A DNA stretch of 6,240 nucleotides from Spirochaeta sp. (GTDB lineage Bacteria > Spirochaetota > Spirochaetia > UBA9216), in the NCBI GenBank assembly GCA_003454605.1, contig DMKD01000130.1, positions 1 to 6,240 on the forward strand, written 5' to 3'. Both the position numbers and the translations under genes were made by a program. Below, piece by piece: positions 1 to 5,645 of the stretch. Under the pieces are notes generated by a model. It saw only the letters and a program-made list of their open reading frames with translations. It was not told the origin of the DNA and searched no databases. Numbering within the stretch: position 1 is the stretch's first letter; every line of letters starts with the position of its first letter.

Positions 1-580
1 TCAGAATGATCTGCTCGTTTCAATAATGAATAAGGCGGTTTCGGCTGTCTGTCTCAGTGAGATTGAGCAGGACAGTGAGCCTGGAAATTATTTCATTGAC
101 AGGGCGGCCTACTTCAGCCGTATCCGGGGGAAAACTGCCGAGCTCTTCGCGCTTTCATGCCGGGTCGGTGCAGTTCTCGGCGGCGCTGATGAGAAGTTCA
201 GTGAGGAATTTTATGATGTTGGTCTGAATTTCGGATTGGCTTTTCAGATTATGGATGATGTCCTCGATTACCGCGGTTCAAGTGACAGAATGGGCAAGCC
301 CGTGGGAAATGATCTGAAGGCAGGAATTCCCACCCTGCCGCTGATCCTTGCTCTCGAATCGGGTGATACTACCCTTGAGCGTTTCTGCCGTTCAAGAAAT
401 AAATACCGGCTCAGGGCGGCAATTAGAAAGAGAGTGCTTAAGGGCGGTTTTGATAAAGCGGCTGCGGTAATCGGCGAGGAATATCTGGGAAAATGTCTGG
501 ATAAACTACAAAGTCTGGAATTTCAGGACCGGGATCTCTTTGCGGCAGTCATCAGCAGTCTTAATATAAGAGAGCTTTAA
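1..580 (+). CDS. trans-polyprenyl diphosphate synthase, C-terminal part (5' end outside window)
   Basis: This is the C-terminal 192 residues of a polyprenyl (isoprenoid chain-elongating) synthase, which condenses isopentenyl diphosphate onto an allylic diphosphate to make the lipid tail of quinones or a similar prenyl chain. The reading frame is open from base 2, so the N-terminal part with the first Asp-rich motif lies before the window; the family is usually about 300-340 residues. Visible family marks are the GKTAELF segment (bases 128-148), the second Asp-rich motif DDVLD (254-268) preceded by GLAFQIM, then GKPVGNDLKAGIPTLP, all typical of helices lining the active site. The ATG at 26 is an internal Met, not the start. 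The last 20 bases overlap the 3' end of the convergent DUF456 gene. Chain length and substrate (octaprenyl, heptaprenyl or other) cannot be told from this part. The family call is firm. Confidence 0.93.
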   Translation, partial: QNDLLVSIMNKAVSAVCLSEIEQDSEPGNYFIDRAAYFSRIRGKTAELFALSCRVGAVLGGADEKFSEEFYDVGLNFGLAFQIMDDVLDYRGSSDRMGKPVGNDLKAGIPTLPLILALESGDTTLERFCRSRNKYRLRAAIRKRVLKGGFDKAAAVIGEEYLGKCLDKLQSLEFQDRDLFAAVISSLNIREL

Positions 581-1049
581 TAAAAAAGGCGGTGATTATT
601 CCGCTGACTGTAAGTTTTACTATTACTCCCAGCAGTGTCCCGGTGAATACCCCTAGGGCTGCTTTCAATGGTTTGTCGTTTTCCCGGTTGAAAAGCATTT
701 CACCGGCAAGAGCACCGAGGAAGGCGCCGATGATTACTCCGAGGGGCGGCAAAAATATCATTCCGGCTATCATTCCCACAATACTTCCCCATATCCCGGC
801 CCTGCCTGCACCGGCTCTTTTAGATGATATAACCGGAAACACATTATCAAGCAGCTGTGATATTACAGCCGCGGCTCCAAGAATAATCAGAAGCACCGGT
901 TTAAACAGGCCGAAACCTGTAGGTATTGAGATGAGAATGAGTGCCGCGAAGCTTAAAACCGGACCGGGGAGGACCGGGGCCACGCATCCAATGAATCCGA
1001 TGATGATAAGAATGGAGCCTGCTATCGTGAAGATGATTTCAGTAATCAT
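561..1049 (-). CDS. DUF456 family small membrane protein
   Basis: A 162-residue, very hydrophobic and Gly-rich protein with about five to six predicted membrane segments (roughly residues 4-24, 28-44, 51-66, 85-120 in two passes, 130-155). It matches the DUF456 pattern: an N-terminal segment ending in APVLPGP (24-30), a short polar loop with LDNVFP and SSKRAGAGRAG (67-85), then Gly-zipper helices with PPLGVIIGAFLGALAGE (101-117). Length is normal for the family. Function is unknown; the protein surely sits in the inner membrane. The start ATG at 1049 has no strong ribosome binding site in front of it. The gene converges on the prenyl synthase and overlaps its end by 20 bases. It is divergent from the MarC-like gene, with 86 bases between the starts. 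A long open frame on the opposite strand across this gene is a shadow of its composition. Confidence 0.87.
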   Translation of the reverse strand: MITEIIFTIAGSILIIIGFIGCVAPVLPGPVLSFAALILISIPTGFGLFKPVLLIILGAAAVISQLLDNVFPVISSKRAGAGRAGIWGSIVGMIAGMIFLPPLGVIIGAFLGALAGEMLFNRENDKPLKAALGVFTGTLLGVIVKLTVSGIITAFFIKALLY

Positions 1050-1135
1050 ATTGTAATCTTACTACCAGGGCAGGTAATGAGCAATGGGATGACTGCGGGC
1101 TTGATCGAAAAATCTTAACGTGTTAAATAAGTGAT

Positions 1136-1747
1136 ATGACTCTGTATACAGCTGTTATTACCCTCATATTGATTATGGATCCTTTCGGGAATATTCCGAT
1201 TTTTCTTTCTGTTCTGGAAAACTTTGAGCCGAAAAAAAGAAGGGCGATTATCCTGCGGGAAAGTATTTTCGCTTTCATCGTTCTCGTTTTTTTTCTTTTT
1301 TTCGGGCGGTTCATCCTTCAGGGGCTTCATATATCTCAGCCTGCTCTTTCGGTTTCCGGCGGTATTATTCTTTTTCTTATTGCAATCAGAATGATATTCC
1401 CGGGAAAACCCGGTGATCCGTCAAGCTTTGCAGCCGCAGGCAGCGAAGTTGATGTTGTTCAGGAGGAACCTCTGTTCGTTCCGCTCGCGGTGCCGATGCA
1501 GGCAGGTCCCTCCGCCATGGCCTTTGTTATCCTTTCTTCGAGCCAGTATCCCGACCAGCTCCCCAAACTGCTGTTTGCTCTTTTTATTGCCAGTCTGGTC
1601 TGCACAACAGTGCTCAGCCTCTCTGATTTTCTGCGGAAGATTCTCGGCAGCCATGCCCTGCGGGCTATCGAACGACTCATGGGTATGATTCTGACGACTA
1701 TGGCAATCCAGATGCTTTTGACCGGTATCAGTGATTATATGAGCTGA
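1136..1747 (+). CDS. MarC family (UPF0056) integral membrane protein
   Basis: A 203-residue inner-membrane protein of the MarC/UPF0056 family, whose physiological role is not settled; the original link to multiple antibiotic resistance was not upheld. About six membrane segments are visible (near residues 3-25, 43-63, 68-88, 113-133, 144-165, 178-198). The two family signatures, one in each half, are present: DPFGNIP (15-21) in the first helix and PLAVPMQAGPSA (116-127) in the fourth, which suits the internal-repeat architecture of this family. Length is typical. The ATG at 1136 is the only reasonable start because an in-frame stop (TAA at 1124-1126) lies just upstream; the ribosome binding site is weak. 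Homopolymer tracts occur inside the gene (seven A at 1232-1238; eight T and seven T separated by one C at 1287-1302). The next gene starts 55 bases after its stop. Confidence 0.92.
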   Translation: MTLYTAVITLILIMDPFGNIPIFLSVLENFEPKKRRAIILRESIFAFIVLVFFLFFGRFILQGLHISQPALSVSGGIILFLIAIRMIFPGKPGDPSSFAAAGSEVDVVQEEPLFVPLAVPMQAGPSAMAFVILSSSQYPDQLPKLLFALFIASLVCTTVLSLSDFLRKILGSHALRAIERLMGMILTTMAIQMLLTGISDYMS

Positions 1748-1754
1748 TCATTGT

Positions 1755-1783
1755 TTGAACAGTCTCCGGTGCTGTGATAGAAT
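1755..1783 (+). promoter_or_regulatory. Probable sigma70-type promoter for the secreted-protein/DUF4125 unit
   Basis: A TTGAAC hexamer at 1755-1760 (4 of 6 to the -35 consensus) is followed after exactly 17 bases by TAGAAT at 1778-1783 (5 of 6 to the -10 consensus). The latter is preceded by TGA at 1775-1777, an extended -10 element. Transcription would begin near 1790, giving a leader of about 13 bases that still holds the GGAG ribosome binding site of the next gene. This is a match by eye, not an experimental promoter. Confidence 0.5.
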
Positions 1784-1796
1784 ACAGGTGCCGGAG
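1764..1796 (+). other. Inverted repeat covering the ribosome binding site of the secreted-protein gene
   Basis: CTCCGGTGC at 1764-1772 can pair with GTGCCGGAG at 1788-1796: six Watson-Crick pairs, two G-U pairs and one more C-G pair, around a loop of about 15 bases. The 3' arm contains the GGAG (1793-1796) that serves the GTG start at 1803, so folding would hide it in any transcript reading through from the MarC-like gene. No T tract follows, so it is not an intrinsic terminator. The pairing is visible; the regulatory role is inference. Confidence 0.35.
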
Positions 1797-1802
1797 TGAT
1801 TT

Positions 1803-2267
1803 GTGAAAAAAATATTCTTATTTATCTGTCTGCTGTTCCTTCCACTTTTTTTTCTATCAGCTGATGAAGAGCACCCCGCAATTCTCGTGAGAGGTCCTCT
1901 GCCGCATGACGGTATTGAATACCTCGGCGTTAATGCAATTTCCTCACAATACGGCGAGTATCTTTACGAAGACGATTCGGTGCCGGTTTATTTTACGACT
2001 GAAGAAATATTTCTGTCGAGTGACTGGATCAAATCCGATTGCGGCATCGAGGGATTATACAAGTTTGATAAATCAGCTGATAACACCATTGCCGCATACG
2101 TCGACAGGAAGGGCTGGACGGCTTTTCTTTCATTTAAACAGGAAGCAGCTTATATCTGCGAATTTATCGAAGAATACCGCGGGCGTCAGAATTATTTTCT
2201 GAACATAGCCCGGGAAGATATAGGATTCTCATTCCCCGCATTACTGGAATTTAGTCAAGGAGAATAA
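1803..2267 (+). CDS. Hypothetical secreted protein with N-terminal signal peptide
   Basis: A 154-residue protein of no family I recognise. It starts at GTG 1803, with GGAG at 1793-1796 six bases upstream. Residues 1-20 form a clear signal peptide: two Lys, then a core rich in Leu, Phe and Ile, ending LSA before DEE, so cleavage is predicted after Ala-20 by signal peptidase I. There is no lipobox Cys at that site. The mature part (about 134 residues) is acidic, with no further membrane segment, and has two Cys (80 and 119) that could pair outside the cytoplasm. The pattern of short aromatic and acidic stretches suggests a small globular periplasmic or exported domain. The stop is followed after one base by the start of the DUF4125 gene, so the two are almost certainly co-transcribed and probably translated in a coupled way. 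The region encoding the signal peptide is very A/T-rich, with runs of seven A and eight T. Confidence 0.8.
   Translation: MKKIFLFICLLFLPLFFLSADEEHPAILVRGPLPHDGIEYLGVNAISSQYGEYLYEDDSVPVYFTTEEIFLSSDWIKSDCGIEGLYKFDKSADNTIAAYVDRKGWTAFLSFKQEAAYICEFIEEYRGRQNYFLNIAREDIGFSFPALLEFSQGE
2257..2262 (+). promoter_or_regulatory. Ribosome binding site AAGGAG fixing the GTG start of the DUF4125 gene
   Basis: AAGGAG lies inside the last codons of the secreted-protein gene, six bases before GTG 2269. It supports that start over the internal ATG at 2308 and over a GTG at 2273 in another frame, and it points to translational coupling of the pair. Confidence 0.8.
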
Positions 2268-2268
2268 A

Positions 2269-2823
2269 GTGAGTGTTTTGAACGAAATTCTTGACCGGGA
2301 ACATGCTATGTTCATGTCGGTCAATGCTGAGGGTGAACCTGAATGTAGGAATAGTACGGAGATGTTTAAACTTCATCGCAGCGTACAGTTTTCTGCATGG
2401 TCTGGAGATACTCTGGAATCATATCTCGATGATCTGAAAGCAGCAGAACTTGAGAATCGAAATTTGATGACATACAAATACGCCAGGATGGATGATCTTA
2501 TTCCGACTGAGAATGATGATCCCCTGGTACAGGTTATAACTGATATTCAGATTAAATGGCAGCTTGAAATGGTAGAGAAGTATCCTGATTTGATGAAGAA
2601 TGCGAGAGGTGTTACCTCTCCTGAAAATTCTCCCTTATCAGTTTCGTTCGCCCGCTATCTGTCTGCAGAGCTTGAGAGTTATTCAAGCCGTACATTACAG
2701 CTTCTTTACAGGGATATTGAAGAGTATCAGGAAAATGATATCAACATGTCTGAAAAGGTTTATAATAAATTAATATCAAGTCTGGGCTATGAATCTATCG
2801 AAGAATTCAGAGCCGCAGAATAG
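2269..2823 (+). CDS. DUF4125 family protein
   Basis: A 184-residue soluble, mostly helical protein without signal peptide or membrane segment. The N-terminal two thirds match the DUF4125 family: a start of the form ILDREHAMF (7-15), then VNAEGEPECRN (18-28), the segment HRSVQFSAW (36-44), LESYLDDL (49-56) and NRNLMTYKYARM (63-74). The family has no established biochemical role that I can state. The chain is acidic, and conserved Asn, Arg, Trp and Tyr positions hint at a binding pocket, but no catalytic motif is evident. It starts at GTG 2269 behind a strong AAGGAG. It is the second gene of a two-gene unit after a secreted protein, which is odd because this product appears cytoplasmic. A probable intrinsic terminator begins 22 bases after the stop, closing the unit. 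The family call is fairly sure; function is unknown. Confidence 0.82.
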   Translation: MSVLNEILDREHAMFMSVNAEGEPECRNSTEMFKLHRSVQFSAWSGDTLESYLDDLKAAELENRNLMTYKYARMDDLIPTENDDPLVQVITDIQIKWQLEMVEKYPDLMKNARGVTSPENSPLSVSFARYLSAELESYSSRTLQLLYRDIEEYQENDINMSEKVYNKLISSLGYESIEEFRAAE

Positions 2824-2844
2824 GAGGCATGATAAAGAATCCTG

Positions 2845-2869
2845 AAGGTGCAGGCACCTTTGTATTTTT
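2845..2869 (+). terminator. Probable intrinsic terminator after the DUF4125 gene
   Basis: AAGGTG at 2845-2850 pairs with CACCTT at 2855-2860 around a four-base loop, with one further G-T pair possible at the base. It is followed by a T-rich run (2859-2869, broken by GTA). Its position 22 bases after the DUF4125 stop fits the end of the two-gene unit. The stem is short, so efficiency is uncertain. Confidence 0.6.
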
Positions 2870-2877
2870 ATCATTTT

Positions 2878-2907
2878 GAAGTTTGCAAGCAGAGCTTGTC
2901 AAACTTC
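2878..2907. repeat. Strong imperfect hairpin, possible dispersed repeat element
   Basis: GAAGTTTG (2878-2885) pairs with CAAACTTC (2900-2907), and CAAGC (2886-2890) pairs with GCTTG (2894-2898). The loop is AGA and there is a single bulged T at 2899: 13 base pairs in all. Neither strand has a T tract immediately after the stem, so it is not a standard intrinsic terminator. It lies between the terminator of the DUF4125 gene and the iron alcohol dehydrogenase and encodes nothing I can see. Shape and size resemble REP-like palindromes, but copy number cannot be judged from one window. Confidence 0.5.
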
Positions 2908-2926
2908 ACTATCAAGACCTTGCCAT

Positions 2927-2949
2927 CTAAGCTGCGTTGCAGCTTTTAG
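2927..2949. repeat. Second palindrome upstream of the iron alcohol dehydrogenase
   Basis: AAGCTGC (2929-2935) and GCAGCTT (2939-2945) form a perfect seven-pair stem with a GTT loop. An alternative outer pairing of CTAA (2927-2930) with TTAG (2946-2949) is also possible. It ends 24 bases before the alcohol dehydrogenase start. It could be part of one element with the hairpin at 2878-2907, an mRNA leader structure, or an operator. The only T run after it is TTTT, which is weak for termination. Confidence 0.45.
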
Positions 2950-2973
2950 CAGGAATTTATTGTAGGGGAAAAT

Positions 2974-4149
2974 ATGTTTAATTTTGATTATCAATCCGGA
3001 ACAAAAGTTATTTTCGGCCGCGGCGTTGTCGACAGGCTTGGAGAAGAGGCTGCTGAAATCGGCAGAAAGGCTCTGTTTGTATATGGGCGCGAAAGTGTTA
3101 AAAAAAGCGGACTCTATGATAAAATCTGCAGTCAGCTTAAATCTGCCGGAATCGACTGGATTGAGCACGGCGGAGTCTCTGCTAATCCTATGCTGAGTCA
3201 TGTACAGGCCGGAGTCGATAAGGCAAGGGACGCGGGTGTTGATTTCATCCTCGGCGCGGGCGGAGGGAGCGTAATTGATGAGAGTAAGGGCATAGCCGCG
3301 GGTGCTGCTAACGATGCTGATCTATGGGATCTCTACTCAAAAAAAGCAATACCTTCTGCTGCACTTCCGGTGATAGCTGTACAGACCCTGCCCGCGACAT
3401 CGTCCGAGACTAACCAGGCGGCGGTTGCAACTAATGAAGCAACAAAAGAGAAGTTCGGCCTGCGCCATCCTCTGCTCGTGCCGGCGAAGGCCTTCCTCGA
3501 TCCTGAACTGACCTTTACTATTCCGCTGAAATATACTGCTTATGCATGCTTCGATATGATGTCGCATATGCTTGAGGGCTACTTCACATCAACGGCAGAT
3601 TTCGCACCGGTACATGCGGGTTTTACCGAGGGGCTTGCGAAAGCTGTAAAGGAGAGTCTTGAGCGGGTGCTAGAAAACCCTGAGGATTATGACGCACGCG
3701 CATCGATAATGTGGGCTGGTTCTCTCGCCTGGAACGGCATCGCCAACGCCGGGCTTGAAGGTGCAAAAATTCCGTGTCATATGTTTGAGCATCCGCTCAG
3801 CGGTCTTTATAATGTAGCACATGGTGCGGGGCTTGCAGTGGTTATGCCTGCCTGGCTCGAGTTTAAAAAACATGAGATTACAGCTAAAATTATCAGTTTT
3901 GGAGAAAAGATCCTGGAGACGAAAGGCTTAGCTGATGCTGCAGATGAGATTGAAGCGGCAAATCTAGTGATTGCTGAGTTCCGCAGCTGGTTGAAAAGAA
4001 TCGGCTGTCCGGGGAACATGACTGAACTTGGAGTCGGGAATCCCGACATCAGTAAACTCGTAAAGCATACTCGAATTCTGTCCGGGCAGTGGAATATCAC
4101 CGGATACAGCGATGAAGATATGGCTGCTGTATACCGGCTTTGTATTTAA
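2974..4149 (+). CDS. Iron-containing (group III) alcohol dehydrogenase, YqhD/butanol dehydrogenase type
   Basis: A full-length 391-residue cytosolic dehydrogenase that interconverts primary alcohols and aldehydes with a nicotinamide cofactor. The N-terminal dinucleotide-binding domain carries GAGGGSVIDESK (94-105), the hallmark of the family. The C-terminal helical domain carries the metal ligands, by alignment to E. coli YqhD: Asp-194 and His-198 in CFDMMSHMLEG, His-269 in PCHMFEHPLSG, and His-283 in NVAHGAGLA. The His-269 to His-283 spacing of 14 matches FucO and YqhD. Gly-38 occupies the place where NAD-dependent FucO has Asp, so NADP(H) use is plausible but inferred. The ATG at 2974 is well placed behind AGGGG (2964-2968). 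The gene is alone on its strand: a hairpin-rich gap precedes it and a convergent gene follows after 11 bases. The substrate (butanal, propanediol or another aldehyde) cannot be told; annotators often write 'NADH-dependent butanol dehydrogenase', which claims too much. Confidence 0.95.
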   Translation: MFNFDYQSGTKVIFGRGVVDRLGEEAAEIGRKALFVYGRESVKKSGLYDKICSQLKSAGIDWIEHGGVSANPMLSHVQAGVDKARDAGVDFILGAGGGSVIDESKGIAAGAANDADLWDLYSKKAIPSAALPVIAVQTLPATSSETNQAAVATNEATKEKFGLRHPLLVPAKAFLDPELTFTIPLKYTAYACFDMMSHMLEGYFTSTADFAPVHAGFTEGLAKAVKESLERVLENPEDYDARASIMWAGSLAWNGIANAGLEGAKIPCHMFEHPLSGLYNVAHGAGLAVVMPAWLEFKKHEITAKIISFGEKILETKGLADAADEIEAANLVIAEFRSWLKRIGCPGNMTELGVGNPDISKLVKHTRILSGQWNITGYSDEDMAAVYRLCI

Positions 4150-4160
4150 AGGAAGGGTTG

Positions 4161-5561
4161 TTAAACCGAGAATTCCTCTCTGCTTTTCTGAATCTTCTTC
4201 CTGCTTGCAAGTATTTCATATGAATAATCATCGAAGAGCTGATTAAGGCAGTTTTTCAGGGTGTCGTAGCCGAAGTGTTCTTTAGCAATCCTGAAATTCT
4301 GTTCAATCATCTCGGTCCGTTTCTGCGGATCATGAAGTATATCGTTGATTTTATCTAAGGCATCATCAGGAATTACAAGTTCGTTTTTATTGTTATAGTT
4401 ATCGTGAACCTCGATCATGTTGAAATCATGGACTCGAATATCGGTTTTATATACAAGATAGGTTGATGTCACAACTGGTACTTTTGCCGCCACAGCTTCA
4501 AGAAGTGCATTCCCGAAACCTTCCCATATAGGCAGGTAGGTGACAAAATCGGCATTGGCAATAACATCGCGGTTGGTGTACATTTTCTTTCCGGAATCAG
4601 TTGTTCCCCGAGTCGAGGCCACTCTGTTAGATATGAAATGCAGAGGAACCTCGTATTCATCCGCGAGTGTTTTAATCTGTGCTATATAGTTTTCATCGGG
4701 TTCATCTCCCTGGTAGAGGGAAATAATAAGATGCAGCCGACGCATCAGTTTGGGATGCCGCATTCCAAGTTTGCCGACAAAACGAACAGAATCTTCAATG
4801 CGTTTTCTCTGTACAATCCTCGTGGGCTGCAGCACGAGAATATCTTCATCCTTAAACCCGAGCTCTTTGCGGAAATCTGAATTGTATTCATCTTTAATGA
4901 CGGGATTGTCGAAGTCTTCACAGTTGGGAATAATCCGGGGGTGCACACGCTTTATTGAACGCAGAATGTGCGAGGCATAGTTTGAAAGAACAACATGCTC
5001 GATGCCCGGAATCTGGGGCGGCATGGTTTTAGACAGTATTGTTTCAATTGCCGAGTTTACGAAACGGCTGCGCTCCCACCAGAAATCGTGATGGTGGAAT
5101 ATCGTAGCTATCCGTTTTTCACTGCAGAGTTTGTAGACAGCGAGTCCTCCGAGCAGGGTCATCGGCATTGCGTTTGTATTCTGAGCAACGACTACATCGA
5201 TCGAATTGCTCTGGATGAATTCAAAGATGCTGTCAGCGATATAGCTGCTCTTGTGATTCATGTCCTCGGCTGTCGCTTTGAGTTTTTCTTCGGATATATA
5301 GGTCTGGAATTTATTTAGAAATGGAAAAACCATCTGTTCATATTCATGCTGAAGTGGGGAATCGAAGCTGATGTCGTCGATCAGCAGCCTGTGATCTTCC
5401 GGTACCGTTACAAGGTTGTGGCAGAATTTGCCGGATATCGCATATATCTCATGCCCTTCGTTTTTAAGGACATCTATCCATTTCTCTACTTCGAGTGATA
5501 CCCCGTCAACATCTCCGAGTTTGCCTGCAATAAAAACTATCCTGAATTTTTCGTTCATCAT
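4161..5561 (-). CDS. GT4-family glycosyltransferase (GT-B fold), possible glycosylglycerate-type synthase
   Basis: A 466-residue cytoplasmic retaining glycosyltransferase of the GT4 group. The N-terminal domain opens with the first strand FRIVFIAGKLG (6-16), then DGVSLEVEKW (19-28), the acceptor-side Gly/Ser loop with the helix after it. An unusual HHHDFWWERSRF motif (156-167) lies in the cleft. The C-terminal donor domain has TRIVQRKRIED (247-257), with basic residues for the donor phosphates, and the E-x7-E motif at Glu-347 and Glu-355 in PIWEGFGNALLEA. The chain is longer than most GT4 enzymes. The DGVSLE-EKW start and HHHDF-W motif recall, from memory, mannosylglucosylglycerate synthases that use GDP-mannose to make a compatible solute; this is a hypothesis, and other sugar acceptors are as likely. 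The start must be within the first residues because the first beta strand begins at residue 6, yet no Shine-Dalgarno sequence precedes it. A terminator just upstream separates it from the dehydrogenase gene. Confidence 0.88.
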   Translation of the reverse strand: MMNEKFRIVFIAGKLGDVDGVSLEVEKWIDVLKNEGHEIYAISGKFCHNLVTVPEDHRLLIDDISFDSPLQHEYEQMVFPFLNKFQTYISEEKLKATAEDMNHKSSYIADSIFEFIQSNSIDVVVAQNTNAMPMTLLGGLAVYKLCSEKRIATIFHHHDFWWERSRFVNSAIETILSKTMPPQIPGIEHVVLSNYASHILRSIKRVHPRIIPNCEDFDNPVIKDEYNSDFRKELGFKDEDILVLQPTRIVQRKRIEDSVRFVGKLGMRHPKLMRRLHLIISLYQGDEPDENYIAQIKTLADEYEVPLHFISNRVASTRGTTDSGKKMYTNRDVIANADFVTYLPIWEGFGNALLEAVAAKVPVVTSTYLVYKTDIRVHDFNMIEVHDNYNNKNELVIPDDALDKINDILHDPQKRTEMIEQNFRIAKEHFGYDTLKNCLNQLFDDYSYEILASRKKIQKSREEFSV

Positions 5562-5570
5562 GTAAATATA

Positions 5571-5611
5571 AATAAAAAAGCAGCGGTGAACAAGGGATAC
5601 CGCCCGCTGCT
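5571..5611 (-). terminator. Strong intrinsic terminator of the zinc-type dehydrogenase gene
   Basis: Read on the minus strand, AGCAGCGG (5611-5604) pairs perfectly with CCGCTGCT (5586-5579), followed at once by a T run (5578-5571, TTTTTTAT). An inner alternative pairing of CGGT with ACCG is also possible. It lies 34 bases after the TAG stop of the dehydrogenase and ends about 10 bases before the glycosyltransferase start. GC-rich stem plus T tract is the classical form. Confidence 0.88.
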
Positions 5612-5645
5612 GTGAATATAAGCTTTTAAATGAAAGTAATTCTAT

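Noticed and set aside
592..1056. Long plus-strand open frame opposite the DUF456 gene
   Set aside because: Its translation is rich in Pro, Ile and Met without family features, and it is fully antisense to a clear membrane-protein gene; it reflects the composition of that gene.
1115..1126. TTAAC-GT-GTTAA inverted repeat just upstream of the MarC-like gene, a possible operator
   Set aside because: Arms of only five A/T-rich pairs are common by chance, and the nearby TTGATC/TTAAAT promoter match is weak and would leave almost no leader.
2899..3201. Minus-strand open frame across the hairpin region and the start of the alcohol dehydrogenase
   Set aside because: It is antisense to a firmly identified enzyme, has no recognisable domain and no convincing ribosome binding site.
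4156..4167. GGTT/AACC mini-hairpin between the convergent alcohol dehydrogenase and glycosyltransferase genes
   Set aside because: Four base pairs and no T tract on either strand; too weak to call a bidirectional terminator.
4995..5318. Plus-strand open frame of 107 residues inside the glycosyltransferase gene
   Set aside because: It is antisense to conserved GT4 domain sequence and shows no family signal of its own.
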